Origin: Geminicoccus roseus DSM 18922
GTDB taxonomy: Bacteria; Pseudomonadota; Alphaproteobacteria; Geminicoccales; Geminicoccaceae
Direction of reading: 5' to 3'
Length of the DNA: 64,000 nt
Assembly (NCBI RefSeq): GCF_000427665.1
Contig: NZ_KE386572.1
Span: forward strand, 4,340,373-4,404,372
Below the pieces are notes generated by a model. That model made no database searches. It saw nothing but the letters and a program-made list of their open reading frames with translations, and was not told the origin of the DNA. The position numbers and the translations under genes are program-made. Each line of letters starts with the position of its first letter. Position 1 is the first letter of the stretch. Positions 38,376 to 46,651 of this stretch are shown here, piece after piece.

Positions 38376-39767
38376 ATGGCGGGCGACCCTCTGGCGCGGA
38401 TCGATGCGCTGATCGTCTCGGTGGCCCGGATCGCGGCCGAACTCGGCGCGCTCCGGGCCGAGCTCGCCGCCCAGGCCCCGGTCGAACCGCCGCCGCCACC
38501 GCCCCCCTACCCGCCGCCCCCGCCGCTGGTCGCCGCATTCCGCGCTTCCGCCACCACCGGGGTGGCGCCGCTCGCCATCCAGCTCTTCGACGAATCGGAA
38601 GGGGAGCCGGACCGGTTCCTTTGGGATTTCGGCCGCGGCGCCACCTCCACCGAGCGCAACCCGACCTTCCCGTTCCAGAACCCGGGCTTCAAGCATGTCC
38701 GGCTGACCGTCTGGCGCGGCGACGACTGCGCCTCGGTCTACCGGGAGAACTTCATCCATCTCCGGCCGGTGGCGACCCCGGCGCCAAGCCAGGGCCGCTC
38801 CGCGATCGAGATCGGCCGGCCCGGCCAGCCCGCCTCCCTGCCGGTGCGGTGGGCGCACGCGCCCTCGGCGGCGGACGTGGAACTCCATGACCGCCAGCCC
38901 GGCGAGGCGGCCCGGACCGGATGGCTGGCGGATTATCTCCGTGCGCAATGGTCCGGGCAGGGCTCGACCAGCCTGTTCGACGACCACCAGGCCAACACGC
39001 TGGCGCAGACGCGGCTGGTCCTGGCGCCCGACGGCCGGCCAGCCTACCGGTTCGGCCGCCGCCGGCGCAAGGGGTTGGGCGATTCCGATCCGATCAACTG
39101 GCGGTCGTCCCAGATCGGGGCGCCCTGGAAGGGCAATGGCGGGAGTTTCGAGGCGGCCACGCAGTTCGAGCTGTGGATGCCGGGCGCGTTCGTGAACTAC
39201 CTGGACGACCCGGAGAGGAACCCGCGAAGGCTGGGCGCGATGTTCAAGCTGTTCTGGCTGTTCTGGGGCGGGCCCTGGAACGGGCGGGACCTGGACGACC
39301 GCTGCCCGGCCTCGGGCGGGGTGCCGTTCGACCGGCAGAGCGACTGGTCGATCCGCGCGCAGTGCAACCAGCTGAACGGTTCGAAGGGGCGCGAGATCGG
39401 CTTCAAGGGCTACTGCTACACGCTTGGCCGGGAGGCGACCGGCGCTCCTGGCAACGAGGCCGAGCAGTATGGCTTTGGTACGCCCTACTCGCCGGCGTTC
39501 CGGCGCGACGCCTGGAACGAGGTCCGCGCCTATTGCCGGCTGAACACGGTGCGGGACGGGGTGGCGCAGCAGGACGGCATCCTGCGCCTTTGGCTCAACG
39601 GGGCGATGTTCGTCGACCTGAACGATTTGAACATCGTCGGCACCAGGCCCTGGAAGATCCAGGGCTGCGGCCCGATGCTCTACAATGGCGGCGACAACCG
39701 CAACGAGGCGTTCCTGACCCAGCAGGACCAGTCGCTGCTGATGACCGGGTTCCGGATGGCCGGCTGA
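38376..39767 (+). CDS. PKD-domain protein with lyase/lectin-like C-terminus
   Basis: This 463-residue protein has an N-terminal helix (about 5-34) and a proline tract (about 38-50). A PKD-like domain follows (about 53-130, with FRASATTGVAPLAIQLFDES and FLWDFGRGATSTE). The large C-terminal beta-rich region (about 140-463) has WNEVRAYCRLNTV and GILRLWLNGAMFVDL, reminiscent of polysaccharide-lyase-14 or concanavalin-type folds. PKD domains are normally extracellular, yet no signal peptide is visible. Release by a leaderless or phage-like route, or cytoplasmic use, is open. It lies 273 bp past tRNA-Cys. Confidence 0.65.
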   Translation: MAGDPLARIDALIVSVARIAAELGALRAELAAQAPVEPPPPPPPYPPPPPLVAAFRASATTGVAPLAIQLFDESEGEPDRFLWDFGRGATSTERNPTFPFQNPGFKHVRLTVWRGDDCASVYRENFIHLRPVATPAPSQGRSAIEIGRPGQPASLPVRWAHAPSAADVELHDRQPGEAARTGWLADYLRAQWSGQGSTSLFDDHQANTLAQTRLVLAPDGRPAYRFGRRRRKGLGDSDPINWRSSQIGAPWKGNGGSFEAATQFELWMPGAFVNYLDDPERNPRRLGAMFKLFWLFWGGPWNGRDLDDRCPASGGVPFDRQSDWSIRAQCNQLNGSKGREIGFKGYCYTLGREATGAPGNEAEQYGFGTPYSPAFRRDAWNEVRAYCRLNTVRDGVAQQDGILRLWLNGAMFVDLNDLNIVGTRPWKIQGCGPMLYNGGDNRNEAFLTQQDQSLLMTGFRMAG

Positions 39768-39806
39768 CGGCGGGCCCGGGAGAGGCCGGGCGCCGCCGCG
39801 CGCTCC

Positions 39807-40265
39807 TCAGATCAGCGACTGGCCGTACTTCATGACCTGCTCGCAGACCGTGTCGGTGAGCTGCTGCTGCAGGCCGTCGGCGCTCAGATCGAGCTTGTCG
39901 TCGCTCTGCCCGCCCAGGACGCCGTTCAGGCCCTCCTGGTAACCCGGGTCGGCCTCGGCCTCCTGCTCGCCGCCGAGCTTGCCGATCAGGCCGTCCTTCA
40001 CCTGGTCGACGTCGCTGAGAGCGTTGTGCTTCGCGCAGTAGGTCAGCACGCCGGCCAGGTTGCCGATGCCGACGCTGTCCAGGGACGGCATCCCCCCGCC
40101 GCCCAGGCTCTCCAGCAGCGATCCGCCCGACGCCCCGTCGCCGCCGCCGAGCGCGCCTTCGATCGCATCGGTAAGCTGCGCCCTGGCCGCGGTCGCTCCG
40201 GCCAGGAGGAGGGCGGTCGCGAGGGCGAGGGAGGCGACGTTCCGCTGGGTGGACATTGGCATCAT
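39807..40265 (-). CDS. Secreted DUF2501 protein
   Basis: This 152-residue protein has a clear Sec signal peptide (cleavage likely after ATAARA, about residue 29). A Gly-rich stretch and the DUF2501 core follow (about 65-152), with VLTYCAKHNAL and DTVCEQVMKYGQSL; the two Cys probably form a disulfide. E. coli YjjA belongs to the family; its function is unknown. Adjacent ATGs (40265, 40262) and one at 40256 make the exact start uncertain; GGAG favours 40262. Confidence 0.85.
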   Translation of the reverse strand: MMPMSTQRNVASLALATALLLAGATAARAQLTDAIEGALGGGDGASGGSLLESLGGGGMPSLDSVGIGNLAGVLTYCAKHNALSDVDQVKDGLIGKLGGEQEAEADPGYQEGLNGVLGGQSDDKLDLSADGLQQQLTDTVCEQVMKYGQSLI

Positions 40266-40400
40266 GGCTCCATGGGGCAGGGTGTCGTTCCACCCCTATG
40301 TAGAACCGAACCCGCGCTGCGGGAACCGCCCCCGGGCAGGCCCCGATCCTGCCGTTTGCACCGATTTCCAGTGGAGGAAGTGACAACCGTCACTGAACCT

Positions 40401-40410
40401 TTTCCGGAAA
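40401..40410. promoter_or_regulatory. TTTCCGGAAA palindrome upstream of 40498
   Basis: A perfect 10-bp palindrome, identical to that at 32054-32063. Eight bases upstream, GTGAC and GTCAC (40380-40393) form a second small inverted repeat. The pair is 88 bp before the start at 40498. Confidence 0.4.
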
Positions 40411-40497
40411 GCACTGATCATCGCGGCCAGCCGGGACTGGGCCGCAACGACGTGCCGGGTCCCTTCGAGGGATCCATGCCGTGAGGAGGCGCCGCCC

Positions 40498-40764
40498 ATG
40501 AAGATCGGTTTTCCTTGGTTCGAATCGGATGACTACCCGAAGCTGCGCAGCCTGTTCAGCGACGGCGAGCGGCTGCCGGCGACCTTCGAGGCCTGGCATG
40601 ACGGCGCGGTGGAGGCCCTGCGGCTGTTCCACGACCAGGGCCTGCCGGTGGTCCAGGTCCGGATCGAGCCGAACAGCTTCATCACCTGGTGCACCCGCAA
40701 CGCGACCCGGGCCGACCACCGGGCCCGCCAGCAATTCGTCACCGAGGCCGCGCGGGCGGCCTGA
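40498..40764 (+). CDS. Small conserved hypothetical protein
   Basis: This 88-residue protein has a GAGGAGG ribosome-binding site 9 bp before its ATG. It is soluble and mixed alpha/beta, with conserved-looking segments KIGFPWFESDDYPKL and GLPVVQVRIEPNSFITWC. I do not recognise a family with certainty; it resembles short unannotated proteobacterial proteins. The strong ribosome-binding site and the palindromic element upstream argue that it is expressed. Confidence 0.65.
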   Translation: MKIGFPWFESDDYPKLRSLFSDGERLPATFEAWHDGAVEALRLFHDQGLPVVQVRIEPNSFITWCTRNATRADHRARQQFVTEAARAA

Positions 40765-40785
40765 GCGCAGGCGCCTTTCCCCGCC

Positions 40786-41736
40786 TCAGTAGCCGAGGTC
40801 GCGGCGGACCAGCCCGTCCGGCTCCTGCCCGGCCAGGAAGCGCTGCGCGTTGGCCGCCACGATCCGGGCCGCGCTGCGCGGATCGGTCACCGCGGCGACG
40901 TGGGGCAGGATCGTGACCCCGCCATGCTCCCAGAGCGGGCTTTCCTGCGGCAGCGGCTCGGGCTCGAACACGTCCAGCACCGCATGGTCCAGCCGGCCGC
41001 TGTCCAGCGCCTCGATCAGGTCCGGCAGCACGAGGTGGCCGCCCCGGCCGAAATTGACCAGGCAGGCGCCCTGCGGCAGCCGGGCCAGCCGGGCCCGGTC
41101 CAGGATCCCGGCGGTGCTGTCGGTGAGCGGCAGCAGGTTCACCAGGATCTGGCTGCGCGCCAGCAGGGCGGCCAGACCGTCCTCGCCGGTGTGGATCTCG
41201 ACACCGGGGACCGGCCGGCCGGTGCGGCTCCACCCCATCACCGGGAAGCCCAGGGAGGCCAGGACGCCCGCGGCGGCCATGCCCAGCTCGCCCATGCCGA
41301 GGATCCCCACCGGGCGCTCGGCGGCCTGCGGCTGCGCCAGCGGCTGCCAGATGCGCAGGGCGGCCTGGGCGCGATAGCGGTGCAGCTGGCGGTGCAGGCT
41401 GAGCACGTGGGTCGCGACGCCCTCGGCCATCACCCCGGCGAAGGCCGGGTCCTTCAGCCGCGCCAGGGGCACCTCCGGGGGCAGGGACGGGTCGGCCAGC
41501 AGCCCGTCCACCCCGGCCCACAGGCCCTGGACGAAGCGGACGCTCGGCCAGTCGGCGAAGCTGCCGGGCGGCGGGTCGGCCACGAACAGGACCTCGACCT
41601 TCTCGCGCAGCGCCGGGTCCGGCGTGTCGTGGGGCGGGCCCAGCAGGACCGGCGCGCCATCCAGGGCGGCGCTCAGCAGCTCCTGCCAGAGAAGGACTCT
41701 CCGCTGGGGCAGGCGGCTGAGAAGGGCGAAGCGCAT
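40786..41736 (-). CDS. D-2-hydroxyacid dehydrogenase, GhrA-like
   Basis: This 316-residue protein follows the glyoxylate/hydroxypyruvate reductase A plan. It has an NAD(P)-binding loop GILGMGELG (residues 144-152), catalytic Arg within LLPLTDSTAGI-to-NFGRGGH, Glu in DVFEPEPLP, and catalytic His in ILPHVAAVT. It reduces glyoxylate or hydroxypyruvate to glycolate or glycerate, usually with NADPH. It has no signal peptide and is convergent with the small gene at 40498. Confidence 0.9.
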   Translation of the reverse strand: MRFALLSRLPQRRVLLWQELLSAALDGAPVLLGPPHDTPDPALREKVEVLFVADPPPGSFADWPSVRFVQGLWAGVDGLLADPSLPPEVPLARLKDPAFAGVMAEGVATHVLSLHRQLHRYRAQAALRIWQPLAQPQAAERPVGILGMGELGMAAAGVLASLGFPVMGWSRTGRPVPGVEIHTGEDGLAALLARSQILVNLLPLTDSTAGILDRARLARLPQGACLVNFGRGGHLVLPDLIEALDSGRLDHAVLDVFEPEPLPQESPLWEHGGVTILPHVAAVTDPRSAARIVAANAQRFLAGQEPDGLVRRDLGY

Positions 41737-41832
41737 CGAAGATACCCGGCTATGGCGACGACATGCGATGATCGATGGCGTGCGACGAGGCACTTGCCAA
41801 GCCCGAGATGCGGCCGTACAAGCCACCCACGT

Positions 41833-41908
41833 TCCCCGGTAGCTCAGTCGGTAGAGCAAGCGGCTGTTAACCGCTGGGTCGCTGGTTCGAGTCCGGCCCG
41901 GGGAGCCA
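41833..41908 (+). tRNA. tRNA-Asn(GTT), CCA encoded
   Basis: The acceptor stem is TCCCCGG/CCGGGGA, the D arm GCTC/GAGC, the anticodon arm AGCGG/CCGCT with loop CTGTTAA (anticodon GTT), and the T arm GCTGG/CCGGC with TTCGAGT (one G-T pair). The discriminator is G, and CCA is encoded. Confidence 0.97.
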
Positions 41909-42131
41909 CCTATTCCATGGCGAGAGAGCATGTGCCCACGTTCCGGCAGACCGGAGCGGAGCTGGCGCACGCTCTCTCGCCATTTTTCGTCGCCCATGCC
42001 CGTGACGCCGTCCTGCCGGGCAGGTAGAGGGAACTTCGTCGATGAACGACGCGCGGCACGCTCGCCTGAGCGTGCTTGACAGTGGCTCAGGCCGGATCAA
42101 TCCGGCCGCCACAGCCGGGGGATGGTCCAAC

Positions 42132-42866
42132 ATGCTTCGACGCCGGATCGGCGCGGATGCGCGCATCGTGGTCCTGACCGGGGCCGGAATCTCCGCCGAA
42201 AGCGGCCTGCCGACCTTCCGGGGCAAGGACGGGCTGTGGGAAGGGCAGCGCTTCGAGGACGTGGCGACGCCGGAAGCCTTCGCCCGCGACCCGGAGAGCG
42301 TGCACCGCTTCTACAACCATCGCCGCCGCCAGCTGCGCGACGCCGCGGTGCAGCCGAACCCGGCGCACCTGGCCCTGGCCGAGCTGGAGCGCCGCTGGCC
42401 CGGCACCGTGCTGGTGGTCACCCAGAACGTCGACGACCTGCACGAGCGGGCCGGACAGCGCCGGCTGATCCACATGCACGGCCAGCTCGACCGGGTGCGC
42501 TGCACGAGCTGCGCCTGGACCGGGCGCTGGGACGTGGATCTCGGCACCGCCCATGCCTGCCCGCACTGCGCCCGAACCGGCAGCCTGCGTCCCGACATCG
42601 TCTGGTTCGGCGAGACGCCGGTGGGGATGGAGGACATCGAGGACGCGCTGGAAGCCTGCGACCTGTTCATCGCGATCGGCACCTCGGGCAGCGTCTACCC
42701 GGCCGCCGGCTTCGTGGAGACCGTGCGCAGCGCCAGCCCGGCCCACACCGTCGAGATCAACCTGGAAGCCTCGGCGGTCGGCTCGCGCTTCGAGGAGCGC
42801 CGCTACGGCCCGGCCTCCGAGGAGGTGCCGCGCTTCATCGAGGAGCTGCTGACCGTCCACGCCTGA
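42132..42866 (+). CDS. cobB: NAD-dependent protein deacylase (class III sirtuin)
   Basis: This 244-residue sirtuin has GAGISAESGLPTFR (residues 17-30), TQNVDDLH (97-104), catalytic His116 and a four-Cys zinc site (C124, C127, C143, C146). Y61 and R64 form the YxxR pair that in SIRT5 and CobB recognises succinyl or malonyl lysine, so desuccinylase activity is likely. It uses NAD+ in the cytoplasm. The ATG at 42132 fits the family N-terminus; an in-frame ATG at 42042 would add 30 residues without similarity. Confidence 0.93.
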   Translation: MLRRRIGADARIVVLTGAGISAESGLPTFRGKDGLWEGQRFEDVATPEAFARDPESVHRFYNHRRRQLRDAAVQPNPAHLALAELERRWPGTVLVVTQNVDDLHERAGQRRLIHMHGQLDRVRCTSCAWTGRWDVDLGTAHACPHCARTGSLRPDIVWFGETPVGMEDIEDALEACDLFIAIGTSGSVYPAAGFVETVRSASPAHTVEINLEASAVGSRFEERRYGPASEEVPRFIEELLTVHA

Positions 42867-42880
42867 CCGGCGGGCTGCCT

Positions 42881-42913
42881 GTCCACAGGCCGTCCGCCCC
42901 GGCCTGTGGACAA
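42881..42913 (+). terminator. Hairpin downstream of the sirtuin gene
   Basis: TGTCCACAGGCC and GGCCTGTGGACA form a perfect 12-bp stem with a 9-nt loop, starting 15 bp after the stop. No U-tract follows. The arms also contain TGTCCACA/TGTGGACA, which resemble DnaA boxes. Confidence 0.5.
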
Positions 42914-43213
42914 GTCTGCACAACGTGGCGCGATCCACGCAGTCAATCGGGAATAAGCGGTATCAGCATGTTGCCCGGATTTCTGCCGAGGGCGGTTCCG
43001 GCGCAAGTTTTCCCCAGATCGTCCCCGGATGCCCCGGGAAAAGTCAGGCCGGCATGACCCGCGCCTGAGCGCAATCAGCCGGTTGTCCCGACTTGTCCAC
43101 AGGCCCTGCCATCCACAAGCTCCAGCGGGTTGTGGAACTTAGCGGCAAATCCATCGATTGAGCGCAAGCTCCCGGCAGGCTGCCGGAAAGCCGTTCTGCG
43201 TGCCCGGTCATCC
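42914..43213. other. 300-bp gap with several DnaA-box-like 9-mers
   Basis: No gene is seen. TTGTCCACA lies at 43093-43101 and its reverse complement at 42906-42914. Weaker ATCCACAAG (43111) and TTGTGGAAC (43130) also occur. They differ from the consensus TTATCCACA by at least one base. There is no obvious AT-rich unwinding element. Confidence 0.45.
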
Positions 43214-43522
43214 TCAATGGCCACCCGACCCGCCTGGGCCATCGCGGAAGGCCGCCTGCTGCTCCGGCGAGGCCTCGGCCTGGAAGCGCTCCTTCCACTC
43301 CTCGTAGGGCATCCCGTACACCACGGTGCGGGCGGTCTCGTAGTCGACCTCGTTGATGTCGCGCTCCTTGGCCGCGGCCGCGTACCATTTCGCCAGGCAG
43401 TTCCGGCAAAAGCCTGCCAGGTTCATCAGGTCGATGTTCTGCACGTCGGTGCGGCTGCGCAGATGCTCCAGCAGCGTGCGGAACGCCGCCGCCTCGATCT
43501 CGGTCCGGGTCTGGCTGTCCAT
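43214..43522 (-). CDS. DUF1244 domain protein
   Basis: This 102-residue protein fits DUF1244. It has AAAFRTLLEHLRSRTDVQNIDLMNLAGFCRNCLAKWY and YEEWKERFQ, with two conserved Cys (CRNC) that may bind metal. The function is unknown. The family commonly lies next to N-formylglutamate amidohydrolase in alphaproteobacteria, as it does here (30-bp gap, same strand), which suggests a shared role in amino-acid breakdown or metal supply. Confidence 0.88.
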   Translation of the reverse strand: MDSQTRTEIEAAAFRTLLEHLRSRTDVQNIDLMNLAGFCRNCLAKWYAAAAKERDINEVDYETARTVVYGMPYEEWKERFQAEASPEQQAAFRDGPGGSGGH

Positions 43523-43552
43523 GGTTTCGCTCTCGTCGCTTGGGTTCGCCGG

Positions 43553-44377
43553 TCAGCGGGTGCTGGAGGAGCAGCTGACCGCCTGCCGCCAGTGGGTGAC
43601 CGCCGGCAGGCCTTCCAGGTTGTCGCCGTCCCAGACGCGGTAGAGGTCCGGATCGGCCAGCACCGGCACCAGAAGGTCGGCCAGGCGGTCGCCCCAGGCC
43701 AGGGCGGTCTCGGTCCGGTCGATCTCGTTCTGGCGAAGCTCCAGCATCACATGCGGGATATGGTTGCGCTGGGCGTGGAAATTGATGGTGTAGCCGAAAT
43801 CCTGCAGGCCGGAGTAGGGCTGGTTCTCGCCGACGCACAGATGCGGGTCGCGCTTGAGGCCGTGCAGCAGCGGGTCGGCCAGCCGCCGGTCGCCCCGCCA
43901 GAGAACGCCCACCTGCCAGGGCCGGCTTACCCCCAGCATCCGCGGGGTGAAGCTGTGCACCGCGATCAGCACCGGCACGATCCCGGCCCGGCGCTTGGCG
44001 CCGATCCAGCGCGCGATGGCGCGGTGGTAGGGCAGGAAATGGCCGCGGATCCGCCGCTGGATGTCGGCCTCGCTCAGGTCCCGGTTGCCCGGGACCACCG
44101 TGCCGTCGCTCACCACCGGCATCGAGGCGGCCAGGCGCGGCCGGCGGTTCGGGTCGATCACCAGCCGGCTGACATGGTTCAGCAGCGCCGGGCAGTCCAG
44201 CCGGTCGGCCATCCGCCGGGTGACGGTCGCAGCACCGATGTCCCAGCCGATATGGCGGGCCAGGTCGTGCGGGTCGACGCCCAGCTCGATCCCGTCCGGC
44301 ACCATCCGCCCGGCATGGTCGGCGATGACGAGGCAGGCGGCCTCCCGGTCGGGGCGATAGGATTCCAGCGTGGTCAT
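43553..44377 (-). CDS. N-formylglutamate amidohydrolase family protein
   Basis: This 274-residue protein has the family segments VIADHAGRMVPDGI (about residues 17-30), HIGWDIGAA and LIAVHSFTPRM (about 140-150), with His and Glu residues for a zinc hydrolase. The family removes formate from N-formyl-L-glutamate at the end of histidine degradation, but many alphaproteobacterial members lie outside hut operons, as here. It is upstream of and probably cotranscribed with the DUF1244 gene. Confidence 0.88.
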   Translation of the reverse strand: MTTLESYRPDREAACLVIADHAGRMVPDGIELGVDPHDLARHIGWDIGAATVTRRMADRLDCPALLNHVSRLVIDPNRRPRLAASMPVVSDGTVVPGNRDLSEADIQRRIRGHFLPYHRAIARWIGAKRRAGIVPVLIAVHSFTPRMLGVSRPWQVGVLWRGDRRLADPLLHGLKRDPHLCVGENQPYSGLQDFGYTINFHAQRNHIPHVMLELRQNEIDRTETALAWGDRLADLLVPVLADPDLYRVWDGDNLEGLPAVTHWRQAVSCSSSTR

Positions 44378-44573
44378 GCGCCGGTCATGGCAGGATTTCC
44401 AGGACCTGCGCAACCGCCGGCGCCGCATGCCCGGATGGCGCCGGCATGGCTGTGGCCGTCTGGCCGCCGCGCCCGGGCGGGCGGGCGGATGCGGCCCGGC
44501 GGCGATTGCGCAACGCCGCGTAACCGGGCAAGGCCCAGGGCGAGACAGGACGGCGACAACAGGGAGGGCGCTC

Positions 44574-45851
44574 TTGGCGGCTGAGGGCGTGGGCCGGCCG
44601 GTGCAGGCGGCGGGCAGGGCGGCCCTGGCGATGTGGGGCCTGGGCGCGCTGTTCTACGGCTTCGGCTTCTTTCATCGCGTGGCACCCTCGGTCATGGTGC
44701 CGGAACTCATGCGCGACTTCGCGGTTCCGGCCGCCGGGCTGGGCGTGCTGGCGGCCGCCTATTTCTGGGCCTATGCCGCGGTGCAGATCCCGGTGGGGGT
44801 GCTGGTCGACCGGCTGGGGCCGCGCCGCCTGCTGATCGGCGCCAGCCTCGTGCTGGCCGCCGGTGCCGGCCTGTTCGCCATGGCCGGCAGCCTGGGGCTG
44901 GGCACGCTGGCGCGGGTGCTTCTGGGGGCGGCGTCCGGGGTCGGCTATGTCGGCACGCTGAAGCTCGCCGGCAACTGGTTCCCGCAGCAGCGCTTCGGCC
45001 TGTTCGCCGGGCTGACCCTGACCGCGGGGACGCTGGGCGGGGTGCTGGGCCAGGTTCCCCTGGCGGTGCTGGTGGATGCGGTCGGCTGGCGCGCCAGCAT
45101 GGCCGCCACCGCCCTGGTCGCCCTGGCGATCGCGTTCTCGGTGGCCCTGGTGCTGCAGGACCGGCCGGATGGCGCGGACCGGCACGAGGCTGGCGGTCAG
45201 GCCAGCGTCTCGGTCGGCCGGGACCTCCTGGACCTTCTGCGCACCGGGCTCACCTGGAAGCTGTTCACCATCACCGGGGCGATCGGCGCGCCGATCCTGA
45301 CCTTTGCCGGGCTGTGGGGCGTGCCCTGGCTGGTGCAGGTCCACGGGCTCGGCCGCGCCCAGGCGGGCGGGATTGTCTCGATCCTGCTGGTGACCTGGGC
45401 CATTGGCGGGCCCATGTCCGGCTGGCTGTCAGACCGGCTGGGCCGGCGCGCCCCGGTGCTGATCGGCGGCTCGCTCGTGGCGGCCTGCGGCTGGGGCCTG
45501 GCGCTGCTGCTGCCGGGCCTGCCGCTTGCGGCAGTGATCGCCTGCCTGGTGCTGGCCGGGCTGGCCTCGGGCGCGATGCCGGTGGCGTTCGCCCTGGCCC
45601 GCGACCAGTTCGGCGCCGCCCGCGCCGGGACCGCCGCCGGGATCGTCAACAGCTCGGTGCTGCTGGCCGGTGCCATGGTGCAGATCCTGGTGGGCGCCCT
45701 GCTCGACCTGACCTGGGAAGGTCAGGTCCTGGACGAGGTGCGGGTCTATGGCAGCGAGGGCTGGCGGGCCGCCATGGCGGTCCTGCCGGCCTGCGGCCTG
45801 CTGGCGACCGGGGCGGCGCTCAGCCTGCGCCGGCGCGGCCGGCGCTTGTGA
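44574..45851 (+). CDS. MFS transporter (12 TM)
   Basis: This 425-residue protein has 12 predicted TM helices. The motif-A loop after TM2 reads GVLVDRLGPRRLL and the equivalent after TM8 is GWLSDRLGRRAPVL. It resembles the anion:cation symporter/sugar-phosphate permease side of MFS rather than drug exporters. The TTG at 44574 is chosen because GGGAGG stands 7 bp upstream and the first TM helix begins about 18 residues later. It is followed after 31 bp by an SDR gene, so it may import that enzyme's substrate. Confidence 0.85.
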   Translation: MAAEGVGRPVQAAGRAALAMWGLGALFYGFGFFHRVAPSVMVPELMRDFAVPAAGLGVLAAAYFWAYAAVQIPVGVLVDRLGPRRLLIGASLVLAAGAGLFAMAGSLGLGTLARVLLGAASGVGYVGTLKLAGNWFPQQRFGLFAGLTLTAGTLGGVLGQVPLAVLVDAVGWRASMAATALVALAIAFSVALVLQDRPDGADRHEAGGQASVSVGRDLLDLLRTGLTWKLFTITGAIGAPILTFAGLWGVPWLVQVHGLGRAQAGGIVSILLVTWAIGGPMSGWLSDRLGRRAPVLIGGSLVAACGWGLALLLPGLPLAAVIACLVLAGLASGAMPVAFALARDQFGAARAGTAAGIVNSSVLLAGAMVQILVGALLDLTWEGQVLDEVRVYGSEGWRAAMAVLPACGLLATGAALSLRRRGRRL

Positions 45852-45882
45852 ACATGAGCCGAAAACAAGGAGAGCCCGAACG

Positions 45883-46641
45883 ATGAAGCGCTTTGCGGAC
45901 AAGGTGGTGGTGGTGACCGGCGGGGCCTCGGGCATGGGCGCTGCCGCCTGCCGCCTGTTCGCCGCCGAGGGCGGCCAGGTGGTGGTGGCCGACATCGACG
46001 GCGACGCCGCCACTCGCCTCGCCAAGGAGATCGGCGGCCGGGCCTTCCGGATCGACGTCGCCAGGGAGAACGAGATCCGCGACCTGATGGCGTTCGCGGC
46101 CGAAGGCAGCGGCCGGCTCGACGTGCTGTTCAACAACGCCGCGGTCGGCCACAGCGCCACCGGCCGCTACAAGATGGCCAGCATCGTCGACACGCCCGAG
46201 GACGCCTGGGAAGGGATCGTCGCGATCAACATGAAAGGGGTGGCGTTCGGCTGCAAGCACGCCATCCCGCTGATGCTGGCGCAAGGCGGCGGTGCGATCG
46301 TCAACAATGCCTCGATCCAGGCGATCAAGGGCATCCTCGGCGCCGACGCCTATACCTGCGCCAAGGGCGGCGTGGTCTCGCTGACCCGCACCCTGGCGGT
46401 GGACTGGGGCCCGAGGAACATCCGGGTGAACTGCGTCTGCCCAGGCCCGATCGCCACGCCGATGATCCAGGACCTGCTGGACGACCCGGCGGTGGGGCCC
46501 TCCATGTATGCCGACGTGCCGCTGGGCCGGGCGGGATGCGCCGAGGAAGTGGCCAAGGTCGCCGTGTTCCTGGCCTCCGACGACGCGTCCTACGTGAATG
46601 GCGCGATCGTGCCGGTGGATGGCGGGATGTACGCCCGCTAG
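45883..46641 (+). CDS. Short-chain dehydrogenase/reductase (SDR)
   Basis: This 252-residue classical SDR has TGGASGMG (about residues 12-19), NNAA near 84, catalytic Ser (NASIQAIKG) and YTCAK (about 153-157, the YxxxK pair). Asp in VVADIDG suggests NAD(H). The tail is YVNGAIVPVDGGMYAR. An AAGGAG site precedes the ATG. It follows the MFS gene and probably acts on an imported alcohol or ketone. It converges on the GST gene with a 10-bp gap. Confidence 0.9.
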   Translation: MKRFADKVVVVTGGASGMGAAACRLFAAEGGQVVVADIDGDAATRLAKEIGGRAFRIDVARENEIRDLMAFAAEGSGRLDVLFNNAAVGHSATGRYKMASIVDTPEDAWEGIVAINMKGVAFGCKHAIPLMLAQGGGAIVNNASIQAIKGILGADAYTCAKGGVVSLTRTLAVDWGPRNIRVNCVCPGPIATPMIQDLLDDPAVGPSMYADVPLGRAGCAEEVAKVAVFLASDDASYVNGAIVPVDGGMYAR

Positions 46642-46651
46642 GCCCGTCGGC

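Noticed and set aside
42867..43213. Chromosomal replication origin
   Set aside because: DnaA-like sites are imperfect, there is no AT-rich unwinding region, and the usual origin neighbours (dnaA, hemE, parAB, gidA) are absent.
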